DNA from: an uncultured Anaerolineales bacterium
GTDB lineage: Bacteria > Chloroflexota > Anaerolineae > Anaerolineales > UBA4823
Assembly (NCBI GenBank): GCA_937928795.1
Contig: CALFWB010000029.1
Coordinates: 1 to 61,803, forward strand
Length of the DNA stretch: 61,803 nucleotides
Reading direction: 5' to 3'
Shown: positions 27,241 through 35,697 of the stretch, in pieces
Numbering within the stretch: the stretch's first letter is position 1
How the letters are laid out: each line of letters opens with the position of its first letter
The notes under the pieces: generated by a model
Told to the model about the DNA's origin: nothing
Seen by the model: only the letters and a program-made list of their open reading frames with translations
Databases searched by the model: none
Program-made: the position numbers and the translations under genes

Positions 27241-27303
27241 GCAAGAACGATCGTCCGCTCAGAGTCATTAGGGGATTTGACAAACCTTTCGGAGAGGAAA
27301 TAA

Positions 27304-28749
27304 ATGACCGAGAGCTTTCGACTTGAACGCGACTCATTGGGTGAATTGGCGGTGCCGGCTCAGGCTTACTACGGCATTCAGACCCAACGGGCGGTGTTGA
27401 ACTTCCCGATCAGCGGGCGACGTCCCTATCGGGCGTTTATTTGGTCTATGGCATTAATTAAAGCTTGCGCGGCTCAGGTTAACCACCAATTAGGGCTACT
27501 CGATGAAAGGCGCGCCGCAGCGATTCAACAGGCTGCCCAAGAGGTGATGGACGGCAAATGGGACGAACACTTCGTGGTCGATCCCTTTCAGGCCGGGGCA
27601 GGGACAAGCCATAACATGAATGTCAATGAGGTGATTGCCAACCGTGCCACGCAACTGCTCGGTGGCGGACTGGGCGAGTATTGCGTCCATCCCAACGATC
27701 ACGTCAACATGGCACAGTCTACCAATGACACCATCCCGACCGCCATCCGCTTGGGTTGTTTGTGGCGTTTGGCAGAATTGCTTCAGAGCGTGAAAAGCCT
27801 CAGCGAAGCCTTCCGTCAGAAGGCTCACGAATTTGACGATGTTCTAAAATCCGGGCGCACCCATCTCCAGGACGCTGTGCCAATCCGCCTGGGTCAGGAA
27901 TTTGGGGCGTATGCGCGGGCGATCGAACGGGATGGGGAGCGCATTCAACGCGCTGCGCAAGGGCTTTATCGTTTAGGCATTGGAGGGACAGCGGTCGGCA
28001 GCGGCTTGAACGCCCATCCGCGCTATCGCTTTCGCATGGTGGAATGTCTCAGCCAGCGTACCGGTTGGGAATTGAGCCCTTCGGACAATCTGTTTGAGTC
28101 GATGCAATCGATGGCCGATTTCGCCGAGTTTTCAGCCGCCCTGCGCACGCTTGCCATCACGCTCACCCGCATTGCTAACGATCTGCGTTTGTTGGCTTCT
28201 GGACCGGCGACCGGCTTGGATGAAATTCGCTTGCCGGCTGTTCAACCCGGTTCGAGCATCATGCCGGGCAAAGTCAACCCGGTGATGGCAGAGATGCTCA
28301 ATATGGTCATGTACTATGTCCAAGGATTAGACCACACCGTGGCGCTGGCAAGCCAAGCCGGGCAATTAGAGTTGAATGTCATGATGCCGATTATCGGACA
28401 CTGTTTGTTCGAGAGTATGCATTTGCTGATCAATGCGTTGACGGTTTTCACCGAGAAATGTGTTGTAGGTATTCAAGCCAACCGCCCTAAAGCTGCAGCG
28501 TGGTTAGAGAAAAACGCCATTCTGGTTACTGCTCTGAACCCCCTGATCGGTTATGGGACTGCCGCAGCGCTGGCAAAAGAAGCCATGGCAAGCGACCTCT
28601 CGGTGCGGGACTTAGCTTTGCAGAAAGCTCGCAGCGGTGAACTCCATCACCACGAGAGCGGCAAAGTGCTCGGCGAAGCGGAGGTTGAGGCAGCGCTAAA
28701 AGATATTTGGCACATGACAGAAGGGGGCATCCTTGAGGGGGGCACTTAG
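27304..28749 (+). CDS. Aspartate ammonia-lyase-like enzyme (fumarase/aspartase superfamily)
   Basis: The 481-residue protein shows the superfamily signature GSSIMPGKVNPV and the N-terminal region AGTSHNMNVNEVIANRA. Several features favour aspartase over class II fumarase: GRTHLQDAVPIRLGQEF (fumarases have LMDATP), QAGQLELNVMMPIIG, and FESMHLLINALTVFTEKCVVGI. Aspartase deaminates L-Asp to fumarate. GGAG lies about 10 bp upstream of the ATG. It stands alone between the pRiA4b-like gene and the repeat at 28789. Fumarase activity is not excluded. Confidence 0.82.
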   Translation: MTESFRLERDSLGELAVPAQAYYGIQTQRAVLNFPISGRRPYRAFIWSMALIKACAAQVNHQLGLLDERRAAAIQQAAQEVMDGKWDEHFVVDPFQAGAGTSHNMNVNEVIANRATQLLGGGLGEYCVHPNDHVNMAQSTNDTIPTAIRLGCLWRLAELLQSVKSLSEAFRQKAHEFDDVLKSGRTHLQDAVPIRLGQEFGAYARAIERDGERIQRAAQGLYRLGIGGTAVGSGLNAHPRYRFRMVECLSQRTGWELSPSDNLFESMQSMADFAEFSAALRTLAITLTRIANDLRLLASGPATGLDEIRLPAVQPGSSIMPGKVNPVMAEMLNMVMYYVQGLDHTVALASQAGQLELNVMMPIIGHCLFESMHLLINALTVFTEKCVVGIQANRPKAAAWLEKNAILVTALNPLIGYGTAAALAKEAMASDLSVRDLALQKARSGELHHHESGKVLGEAEVEAALKDIWHMTEGGILEGGT

Positions 28750-28788
28750 AGAAAACAGCTTGACGAGCGCAGCGAGGAATACGCATTT

Positions 28789-28852
28789 GTCATTTCGACG
28801 CGCGTAGCGAGGAGAAATCTTGAGGACTTTCTCGCTGCGCTCGAAGCGACAT
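28789..28852. repeat. Dispersed imperfect palindrome (TTCGAGCGCAGCGAGAA type), copy a
   Basis: The segment TCATTTCGACGCGCGTAGCG...TTTCTCGCTGCGCTCGAAGCGACA forms a long imperfect hairpin. Its reverse complement matches 61595-61664 in the arms and in AAGATTTCTCCTCGCTACGC. It is non-coding and lies between the aspartase-like gene and ftcD. Similar palindromes are common intergenic repeats in environmental genomes. Confidence 0.7.
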
Positions 28853-28966
28853 ATTGGGGTGATAAGCCCTATCCCGACCTCAGGTCAGCGTAAGGTCATG
28901 CCTTCACTCAAATTGAGAATGGCAGACCGACCCTAAGCAAATTGATGAAAGCCTTCCCATCCAGAG

Positions 28967-28972
28967 TATAAT
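28967..28972 (+). promoter_or_regulatory. -10 box of the ftcD promoter (weak -35)
   Basis: A perfect TATAAT lies about 40 bp upstream of the ftcD start. The best -35 is TTGATG at 28942-28947, with a long 19-bp spacer. Confidence 0.5.
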
Positions 28973-29013
28973 TCCGCTGGTTTTCGTCTATCTCCACCAG
29001 AAAGGATTTGTCT

Positions 29014-30555
29014 ATGCCCAAAGCCTTGGTTGAATGCGTGCCCAATTTTTCCGAAGCCCGCCGTCCGCGAGTGATCGAAGCGATCATGGAAGCAGTCCAG
29101 AGCGTTCCGGGCGTGCTCTTGCTCGATCGCCATTCGGATTTGGATCACAACCGCACGGTGTTGACCTTTGTCGGCGAGCCGCAGCCAGTCGCCGAAGCCG
29201 CCTTTCGCGCCATTGCCAAAGCCGCCGAGTTGATTGACCTCAACCAGCATCGCGGCGAACATCCACGCATCGGCGCCACCGATGTCGTGCCATTTGTGCC
29301 CATTCGCAGCGTGACCATGCAGGAATGCGTTGACCTCGCCCGCCAACTCGGCAAACGAGTGGCAGAAGAACTTGCTATCCCAGTTTATCTCTACGAAGAA
29401 GCAGCTACCCGCCCAGAGCGCAAAAATTTAGAGAATTTGCGTCGCGGTGAGTATGAAGGGCTCAAAGTGGAAATCGAGACCAACCCCGATCGCCAACCCG
29501 ATTTCGGACCGGCTAAGCTGGGACCGGCCGGGGCAACCGTGATCGGCGCTCGTCCATTTTTGATTGCCTATAACATCTACTTGACAACCGATGATGTTTC
29601 GGTTGCTAAGAAGATTGCTAAAGTGATTCGTCACTCTTCGGGAGGATTGCGTTTTGTCAAGGCACTCGGGTTATTGGTCGAAGGGCGGGCACAGGTATCT
29701 ATGAACCTGACTGACTTCCGCCAGACGGCGATTCATACCGTGCAAGAATTGGTGCGCCGCGAGGCGGCTCGCTATGGGGTAGCCATCCATCACAGCGAGT
29801 TGGTCGGTCTGATCCCCCAAGACGCTTTAGTGGATAGCGCCGTATGGTACTTGCAATTGGATCAATTTGAGCAGGAGCAAATCCTGGAACGGCGCTTGGA
29901 AACAGCCTTAGCTGAGCAATCGCCCATTGAATTAGGCAACGCCTTTTTGGACGAGTTGGCAGCAGCCACGCCAACCCCTGGCGGTGGGTCTGCTTCGGCA
30001 TTCAGCGCCGCAGCGGCGGCTGCTTTGGCAGGTATGGTGGCGCGGCTGACTTTGGGCAAGAAGAAATATGCCGAGGTCGAAGCACAAATGCAAGCGATCG
30101 CCCAGCAAGCCGATGCTTTATGTCAACGCATGAAAACGGCAGTAATGCGGGATGCTCAAGCCTTTGAGGCTGTGATGAGCGCTTTGCGCATGCCTAAGGA
30201 AACCCCCGAGGAACAACAAGCGCGCAAAGAGGCGTTACAAGCTGCCACGCTTCAGGCTGCCACTGTGCCTTTAGAAGTGGCGCAAGGAGCCGTTGAGGCA
30301 TTGCAGTTAGCCGCCGAAGTTGTTGCAAAGGGAAACCTGAATGCCATTAGCGATGGCGGCTCGGCGGCTGCTCAAGCTCAAGCTGCGCTGCGCGGGGCAG
30401 CCTTGAATGTGCGCATTAACCTGCAGGGTTTAGAGGATGCCGCGGTTGTGGAAAAAATGCTGGGCGAATTAGAGACCTTCGAAATGCAAGCCAATGCTTT
30501 ATGGGAACAAGTCAAATCAAGCCTGAAAGAACGTGCCAATTTAGATGTTGGGTAA
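29014..30555 (+). CDS. ftcD: Bifunctional glutamate formimidoyltransferase / formiminotetrahydrofolate cyclodeaminase
   Basis: The N-terminal part (residues 1-300) matches formiminotransferase: ALVECVPNFSEARRPRVIEAI, DLNQHRGEHPRIGATDVVPFVP and MNLTDFRQTAIHTVQELVRREAARYG. Residues about 308-513 match cyclodeaminase (FLDELAAATPTPGGGSASAFSAAAAAALAGMVARLT). The fusion moves the formimino group from N-formimino-L-glutamate to tetrahydrofolate and then releases ammonia, the last step of one histidine degradation route. The ATG at 29014 with AAAGGA at 29001-29006 is preferred over a TTG at 29008. No hut gene is adjacent in this window. Its 3' end overlaps the next reading frame by 55 bp. Confidence 0.94.
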   Translation: MPKALVECVPNFSEARRPRVIEAIMEAVQSVPGVLLLDRHSDLDHNRTVLTFVGEPQPVAEAAFRAIAKAAELIDLNQHRGEHPRIGATDVVPFVPIRSVTMQECVDLARQLGKRVAEELAIPVYLYEEAATRPERKNLENLRRGEYEGLKVEIETNPDRQPDFGPAKLGPAGATVIGARPFLIAYNIYLTTDDVSVAKKIAKVIRHSSGGLRFVKALGLLVEGRAQVSMNLTDFRQTAIHTVQELVRREAARYGVAIHHSELVGLIPQDALVDSAVWYLQLDQFEQEQILERRLETALAEQSPIELGNAFLDELAAATPTPGGGSASAFSAAAAAALAGMVARLTLGKKKYAEVEAQMQAIAQQADALCQRMKTAVMRDAQAFEAVMSALRMPKETPEEQQARKEALQAATLQAATVPLEVAQGAVEALQLAAEVVAKGNLNAISDGGSAAAQAQAALRGAALNVRINLQGLEDAAVVEKMLGELETFEMQANALWEQVKSSLKERANLDVG

Positions 30556-31691
30556 GGCTGTTTTGGGTGGTGGGAACGTTGGTGGGATGTTCCCTCACCC
30601 CAAGCTCCTCTCCCGCCGGGCGAGGGGGGATGACCTTCACCCCCAACCCCTCTACCACAGGGAGAGGAGAGATTATGCTCACGCCCAACCCTTCTACCAC
30701 AGGGAGAGGAGAGATGACAGTCACCCCAAGCCCCTCTACTACTACAGGGCAAGGGGAGATTGTGCTCACTCCTTCGACAAGCTCAGGACACCGCCCCGGA
30801 CCCTCTCCCACAGGCAAAGGGGAGCTTGTCTTCACGCCTAAACCTTCTCCTACAGGGCAAGGGGAGGCTACCCCCATCTCCGATCCTGATCCCACGGGAC
30901 AAGGGGAGATTTGTGCGGGGAAGGTCTGTGTTTTGGAGGCAGCATTTCCCTTTCAACGCCCAATTCAACCGCCGGGAACAGACACGGTTGACCCAACTTA
31001 CCGTTATGGCAGCACTCAGAACGGGGAACGGGAGGTGCATCATGGGGTGGAGTTTATCAATAAAGCCGGTGTGCCGGTTTACGCAGTGGCTGATGGCGTG
31101 GTGGAGTTTGCCGGCGAGGATGAACAGGTCTCTTTGGCGACCAAAAGAGGTTTTTACGGGAAGGTGATTATCCTCAAACATAAACTACGTCGATTAGAAC
31201 TTCCGCTCTATTCCATTTATGGACATGTCCTGAAAATCCTCGTTCAGAAGGGAGAAACCGTGCGGCAGGGGCAGCAAATTGGAGAGGTTGGCCTTGGCGG
31301 CGTTGCAGCGGGGACACATCTGCATTTTGAGGTGCGCTATGGAGAGAACGACTATCACGCCACCCGCAATCCGGAACTCTGGCTGCCGCCGGCGCTGCCG
31401 CACAGCGGGGTTCTCATTGGACGCCTGCTTAATTCGCAGGGCGAATGCCTGATGCTGGAAAACATGGTCCTTGAACCGATGGGGATAGATGACGCTGTCC
31501 TAAAAAGACGCTACTTTGCTACCTACGAAGACCCTGAGATGCGCTGCTTGCCGCCGTGGCAGGAAAGTTTCGGAATTAACGATTTGCCGGCTGGGCAATA
31601 TCGCTTGAGTTTTATTTACACCAAACCCGAAAACCTTGAGTTTAAAGTGATTGCAGGCAAAGTCACCTATCTCAATCTCCGCTTACCGTAA
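30501..31691 (+). CDS. M23-family lipoprotein with repeat-encoded linker
   Basis: The 396-residue protein has a short hydrophobic segment ending in a lipobox (LVGC, Cys30), then about 105 residues of TP-x-PS-TTG-x-GE-type repeats encoded by a DNA hairpin repeat (30595-30905), then an M23 (LytM-like) domain. The catalytic core has HHGVEFINKAGVPVYAVADGVVEFAG and THLHFEVRYG. The usual HxxxD zinc motif here reads HxxxE, a substitution that may change activity. A small C-terminal domain (residues 310-396) follows. It likely acts on peptidoglycan at the outer face. The start is uncertain because all in-frame starts lie within or just after ftcD. Confidence 0.78.
   Translation: MGTSQIKPERTCQFRCWVRLFWVVGTLVGCSLTPSSSPAGRGGMTFTPNPSTTGRGEIMLTPNPSTTGRGEMTVTPSPSTTTGQGEIVLTPSTSSGHRPGPSPTGKGELVFTPKPSPTGQGEATPISDPDPTGQGEICAGKVCVLEAAFPFQRPIQPPGTDTVDPTYRYGSTQNGEREVHHGVEFINKAGVPVYAVADGVVEFAGEDEQVSLATKRGFYGKVIILKHKLRRLELPLYSIYGHVLKILVQKGETVRQGQQIGEVGLGGVAAGTHLHFEVRYGENDYHATRNPELWLPPALPHSGVLIGRLLNSQGECLMLENMVLEPMGIDDAVLKRRYFATYEDPEMRCLPPWQESFGINDLPAGQYRLSFIYTKPENLEFKVIAGKVTYLNLRLP
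30595..30905 (+). repeat. CCCCTCTCCC-type hairpin repeats inside the M23 lipoprotein gene
   Basis: Six or more degenerate units of the form CACCCCxxCCCCTCT-CC(N)-GGGxGAGGGGA occur in a row, interrupted by a TTCGACAAGCTCAGGACA module at 30773. The reading frame passes through all of them and yields Pro/Ser/Thr/Gly-rich peptides such as TPNPSTTGRGE. Related units occur at 37391-37500 and 47921-48015. Confidence 0.75.
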
Positions 31692-31851
31692 ACGATCTTC
31701 ATAAAAAGCTCCTCAAGGAGGAGAGGCCGATCCCTGTAAGAATAACACCGAGTTTTTGTGCTATGATTCTGGGTCAAGAGCGTTGGTATAACTCACGCTG
31801 CTGAAATCGGTTTGGTAGGTATCCAGCAGAATCGGATGCCATTTCGGGCTA

Positions 31852-32700
31852 ATGAAAGACAATGCCATGAATTTAGCTAATTTGCCAGAAGCCCTTAATC
31901 TCGCCCTTCAAGACTTGCCTTTAGGAGAGGTGCGCTATTTTGAAAGAGTAGGTTCAACCATGGATGAGGCCGCCGCTTGGTTGGAAGAAGGCGCACCAGA
32001 CCTCGCCCTGGTGATCGCTGAAGAACAAACCGCCGGGCGGGGACGATTAGGTCGGCGTTGGCATTCGGCGCCAAAAGCCTCGCTCACTTTCAGTGTGATT
32101 CTGCGTCAACTGGCATCCACTCAACCAACTCTCCTGACAGGCTTAGGTGCCCTAGCAGTCTGCGAGGGTTTGGAAGGTCTTTACAGCCTGCAACCACAGA
32201 TTAAGTGGCCTAATGATGTGCTGATAGAAGGCAAGAAAGTGTGCGGTATTCTGGCCGAAGCTCATTGGCAAGGGGATCGGTTACTCGGTGTGGTCATGGG
32301 GATTGGTATCAACCTTGCACCTTCCGCAATACCTCCTATGAACGCCGCGCTCTTCCCGGCGACCTGCCTGCAGGATCATCTACCCAGCTCGGCTGGAGTG
32401 CAACTTGAAGGGTCACGTTTTCAATTCTTAGCGGCTATTCTCGAACGCCTCCTCGCTTGGCGCCCTCATCTGCAGGAAAGAGCTTTCATCCAAAGCTGGG
32501 AGGCGCGGCTGGCATATCTTAATCAAGGGGTTCAAATCTTCAAGGCGTTTGAGGATGAAGGCAGTATGTTCTGTGAAGGGACGCTAAAAGGGCTGAATTC
32601 AGAAGGCAACTTAATTCTGCGCTTATCCAGTGGAGAAACGCAAGCTATCTCTTTTGGCGAATTGCGTCTCCGTCCCATTCCCCTAGAAGGAGGTAGATGA
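31852..32700 (+). CDS. birA: Biotin--[acetyl-CoA-carboxylase] ligase
   Basis: The 282-residue protein has the biotin ligase signature AEEQTAGRGRLGRRWHS (residues about 56-72), KWPNDVLIEGKKVCGILAEA and a C-terminal SH3-like domain (GLNSEGNLILRLSSGETQAISFGEL). There is no N-terminal helix-turn-helix, so it is a class I monofunctional enzyme that links biotin to carrier proteins and does not repress bio genes. A second Met at 31867 (MNLANLPEA) is an alternative start; neither has a strong ribosome site. The stop lies one base before the next gene's start, so both are co-transcribed. Confidence 0.93.
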   Translation: MKDNAMNLANLPEALNLALQDLPLGEVRYFERVGSTMDEAAAWLEEGAPDLALVIAEEQTAGRGRLGRRWHSAPKASLTFSVILRQLASTQPTLLTGLGALAVCEGLEGLYSLQPQIKWPNDVLIEGKKVCGILAEAHWQGDRLLGVVMGIGINLAPSAIPPMNAALFPATCLQDHLPSSAGVQLEGSRFQFLAAILERLLAWRPHLQERAFIQSWEARLAYLNQGVQIFKAFEDEGSMFCEGTLKGLNSEGNLILRLSSGETQAISFGELRLRPIPLEGGR

Positions 32701-32701
32701 G

Positions 32702-32920
32702 ATGTCGCTTGAAGAATTGCGAGAACAAGCCCAGTCGCAAGGATTTGTTGACGAAACGCCTGAAGCGGCGCCAATCCCACCTTATCGCGAACGGCGCATC
32801 TTGGGCTTGACCGCCTTTCAACGCTTGATTATTGCTCTCTTGCTGCTGATGATTACCTGTATGACCGGTAGTTTTTTCCTGTTGGTCACCCAACGGGTCG
32901 TTTTGCCGTTTCTGAATTGA
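32702..32920 (+). CDS. Small single-pass membrane protein
   Basis: The 72-residue protein has a hydrophilic N-terminal half (MSLEELREQAQSQGFVDE) and one transmembrane helix (about residues 44-62, LIIALLLLMITCMTGSFFLL). AGGAGG lies just before its ATG inside the birA end, so translation is coupled to birA. No family is recognised. Small membrane proteins of this kind are frequent downstream of birA-like genes; a function cannot be assigned. Confidence 0.7.
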   Translation: MSLEELREQAQSQGFVDETPEAAPIPPYRERRILGLTAFQRLIIALLLLMITCMTGSFFLLVTQRVVLPFLN

Positions 32921-33036
32921 GCGCTGATTGCCTAATGTCCTTAGAAATCAAACGCAGTTGGACGCAGAAGTTTTTTGGAAAATAATCGCAATTACGATTT
33001 GAAGGATGCTTTCACTGGATGTTTGGGTTGTGTGGT

Positions 33037-34266
33037 TCAACGCAAACCTGTCTGAGAACCTGCTTCAGCCTGTTGCTCAAGAAACGCCAAAAGGGTCTGC
33101 AAAACCAGTTTGAGCATTTGCGGGTTAATTTTTTCCACCGTATCGAAAATCGAATGGTAGCTCCAGTCGGCTAGGGACTTCCCACCCGCCTCTAAACCGA
33201 TTGCGCGAAAAGCGGCTTGACAAAAGGCAGCATAATCGCCACTGCGCAGGGTATGCCAAAGCGGCTGAAGGTTAGGGTTTGCCTGCCGAAGCATTTGTCC
33301 CAATTCAGAAGAAGTATAGATTGGGTTCAGAACACCCTCCTTAGCCACATAGTACAACATCTCACCCCTCCCCACCATATCCACACAAACTACCGAGGTC
33401 GTCTCTGTCCACGCAGAATGAGTCGCAACAAAATTGCGGGCGCCGTAAAGTCCGCTCTCTTCAGCCGTAGTAAACAGAAAGGCGAGCGATCGTTCCTGCT
33501 CGCTGCACTCAACCAATTCCTCTGCAATGGCAAGCAAAACTCCCACACCAGAAGCGTTGTCATTTGCGCCTGGTGAATAGGCAAGTTCTCCCCCAGCGCG
33601 TAAAGGAGCAAGTTGCAAAACGATCAACCATAGCCCTCCCAAGCTGCCCAAAGTAGCGACCGAGTTCCTCAAGACATCCATCACTTGCCAGCCCCAGAGC
33701 TGCAAGAGTGCCAGGGCAAAAAGCATCCAGGCAAAGCGTTGCAGGACATCGAGGGTGCGGCTATGCAGACGTAATAACCCTGGGTGTTTGAACGGGACAG
33801 CGCGTGCCGTGTCCACATGAGCACAAAACAAAAGAGAGGGTGGCGAATCGAGCCCATCCCGACCGATCCAAGCCAATAAATTTTCGCTAAAGTGGGTCGG
33901 CTTGCGCCTTTGCACCCACCATCGCGAAGCCTGCGGCAAGATCATGAACAAAAAAGGCAAAGCCAATGCCAACCAAGGGAAACCCCGGCTAACCCAGCCA
34001 GCGCTGCCAAGCATAATGGCAGCAATCCAGTAGGGTAGATTGAAACGCGGTGTCGGCGTAAATGCTACAGCCTCTCGCCGTACGTGATACCCCCATCTGA
34101 TCAAAAGGCCGCTTAAATAATCCAGAGCTTGCTGTTCGGCAGGGCTGCCGGCCGGCCGAGGTCCAATTTTGGCGGCTAACACCTCAATATGGGTGAAAGC
34201 ACGGGAAACTAGCCGATCCATTCGTTCAGGGGTGAATGGCAACCAAGACATAGCGGTCAATGGCAT
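33037..34266 (-). CDS. Membrane-associated M28 family metallopeptidase
   Basis: The 409-residue protein has an M28 aminopeptidase core with all zinc ligands visible: FCAHVDT, GANDNASGVGV, TTAEESGLYG, VCVDMVGRG and WSYHSIFDT. Several hydrophobic segments (about residues 75-112 and 175-215) are inserted before the catalytic half, so the enzyme is probably membrane bound. The first ATG is at 34266, but Met6 (34251) or Met16 (34221) could be used; the first two overlap the upstream methyltransferase-like gene. It would release amino acids from peptides. Confidence 0.88.
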   Translation of the reverse strand: MPLTAMSWLPFTPERMDRLVSRAFTHIEVLAAKIGPRPAGSPAEQQALDYLSGLLIRWGYHVRREAVAFTPTPRFNLPYWIAAIMLGSAGWVSRGFPWLALALPFLFMILPQASRWWVQRRKPTHFSENLLAWIGRDGLDSPPSLLFCAHVDTARAVPFKHPGLLRLHSRTLDVLQRFAWMLFALALLQLWGWQVMDVLRNSVATLGSLGGLWLIVLQLAPLRAGGELAYSPGANDNASGVGVLLAIAEELVECSEQERSLAFLFTTAEESGLYGARNFVATHSAWTETTSVVCVDMVGRGEMLYYVAKEGVLNPIYTSSELGQMLRQANPNLQPLWHTLRSGDYAAFCQAAFRAIGLEAGGKSLADWSYHSIFDTVEKINPQMLKLVLQTLLAFLEQQAEAGSQTGLR

Positions 34267-35056
34267 AGCGAAAGAGCGGCGAATCGAAACGAAAGGCAGT
34301 CCGAATTGGGATAGCGGCTTCGCCTAATAAGCGTTCCTGTTCTTTGTGTTCGGCAAAACCTTGATTAGCAATCACCAAACTGCCTTTGGGCTTCAAGCTC
34401 TCCCATGCTGCACAGAGTAGCGCAGCGGGTTGAAAGGTGTTTTTGGGTAGTCCCCAACGCAGATGGTCTTCAAGGAAAACAAAGGGAAACAGCATCAAGA
34501 TCAAATCAAATTGCTGTGGCTGTGTCTCAAACGCCTGTGGGAAATAGGTTACCCCTTCTAAGCCCCTTAAGTAGGAGAGAGCGTGGTCATAGCGGGAATG
34601 AAAGTCGGCATAGACTCGGAAAGCATCCCGTTCATAGCCATGTAAGGTGACTTTTCTGCCCTGCGGTGCCTCATACCAGCGTAAGAGGGCATACAAGGCT
34701 GGAACATAAAACCAATCCGAAGGGCCAACGTCGGCACACGTGATCGTTTCCCCCAAGTGTAACTGGGCTTTGCGCAAGGCTGTTTCCAGAAGGGCGAGGT
34801 AATAGAGATTTTCGCAGTAAATGCGCGCCCGGCTGTGATGATAGAACGCATCTAACTGGTAGGTGTCCCGCAGGGCTTGGGCAGTCTGTTCCGCAATTTG
34901 GCGTTCGGGCATGGGTAAATCGGCGAAAAGTGCCTCTTTAGGTTCATTCTTCCAGCGGACTTCCCCTTTGCGCCAGCGAAAAAATTGGCGCAACGGATAA
35001 TCAGCTCCGTTGCGCAAGTTCATCAAAAACTGTCGGACCTTTGTCCAAAAGGTCAT
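34226..35056 (-). CDS. SAM-dependent methyltransferase-like protein
   Basis: The 276-residue protein has a Rossmann-like core with TITCADVGPSDWFYVPALYALL (glycine-poor motif I region), VTLHGYERDAFR (acidic residue after strand 2), FDLILMLFPFVFLEDHL and LKPKGSLVIANQGF (strand 5 region), the order seen in class I methyltransferases. Residues 1-60 are basic and unlike known families. Motif I lacks the usual GxGxG, so SAM binding is uncertain. It overlaps the M28 peptidase gene by 41 bp and lies 11 bp behind the 35068 gene, forming a three-gene unit. Confidence 0.6.
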   Translation of the reverse strand: MTFWTKVRQFLMNLRNGADYPLRQFFRWRKGEVRWKNEPKEALFADLPMPERQIAEQTAQALRDTYQLDAFYHHSRARIYCENLYYLALLETALRKAQLHLGETITCADVGPSDWFYVPALYALLRWYEAPQGRKVTLHGYERDAFRVYADFHSRYDHALSYLRGLEGVTYFPQAFETQPQQFDLILMLFPFVFLEDHLRWGLPKNTFQPAALLCAAWESLKPKGSLVIANQGFAEHKEQERLLGEAAIPIRTAFRFDSPLFRYAIDRYVLVAIHP

Positions 35057-35067
35057 GAAAAAAGAGA

Positions 35068-35418
35068 TTAGTTTTCTTCGCTATCGTCGTCGAAGCCGAT
35101 CTCCAGTTCGGCATCCTGAGCCGGGATGCGTAACCAGAGCAGCAACATGGGACCTTCCTCTACCTCGACAGCGCGGGCGGCGATGATGGGCGTCTGTTGT
35201 TGCAAGCCATCCATTGAGCGATATTCCAAATGCATGGTGCCCTTCGTGCGCCAAGCGTTATAACAGCGTTCAACCAAAGCAGCGCTGTTGAACGCACGCA
35301 AGCGCGTAAAAACCAGAGCCGATTGGCTCGGTCCCTCATGGACGCCCAATGCCCAGCCATCCTGAGCCAGTTCAAAGACTGGGGGAGGTCCCTCGATAAT
35401 AGTGATTTTATCGTCCAT
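35068..35418 (-). CDS. Conserved small acidic protein of unknown function
   Basis: Starting at the ATG preceded by GGAG (MDDKITIIEGPPPVFE), the protein has 116 residues; a longer start at 35448 lacks a ribosome site. It is predicted mixed alpha/beta with an acidic C-terminus (DAELEIGFDDDSEEN). No known domain was recognised. It heads a unit with the methyltransferase-like and M28 peptidase genes. Confidence 0.65.
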   Translation of the reverse strand: MDDKITIIEGPPPVFELAQDGWALGVHEGPSQSALVFTRLRAFNSAALVERCYNAWRTKGTMHLEYRSMDGLQQQTPIIAARAVEVEEGPMLLLWLRIPAQDAELEIGFDDDSEEN

Positions 35419-35697
35419 ATAATCACTCCGTACCTTGAATGATACCACGAAGTCAAGGGTGCAGAGAGAATTCTTATATGGATTTTACGGAGGATTGGGT
35501 GCGCTCATGCATTGTCAACGGTATGTCTTTGTACATGTGCATTATCGTCCCGTTGCGAAAAGAACTCGGCTATAATCACAGAAGCAAGAAATTTATCTGC
35601 TTTGTGCAGAGCATTTTACTTTATCAACCTCATCTGCGTTTGCCTTTGGGTTATCCTTCAGGCAGCTCGCGGTTCAAACAAAATCAAGGAGTGTGAG

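Noticed and set aside
27304-28749. Class II fumarase call
   Set aside because: GRTHLQDAVP and the QAGQLELNV region fit aspartase better than fumarase, though activity cannot be decided from sequence.
30595-30905. Possible CRISPR array
   Set aside because: Units are degenerate, short, lack unique spacers of even length and match an intergenic hairpin repeat family found elsewhere in the window.
35512-35697. N-terminal 62-codon extension of the GH13 gene
   Set aside because: It lacks a ribosome site and family similarity; the ATG at 35698 has AAGGAG and matches the usual GH13 N-terminus.
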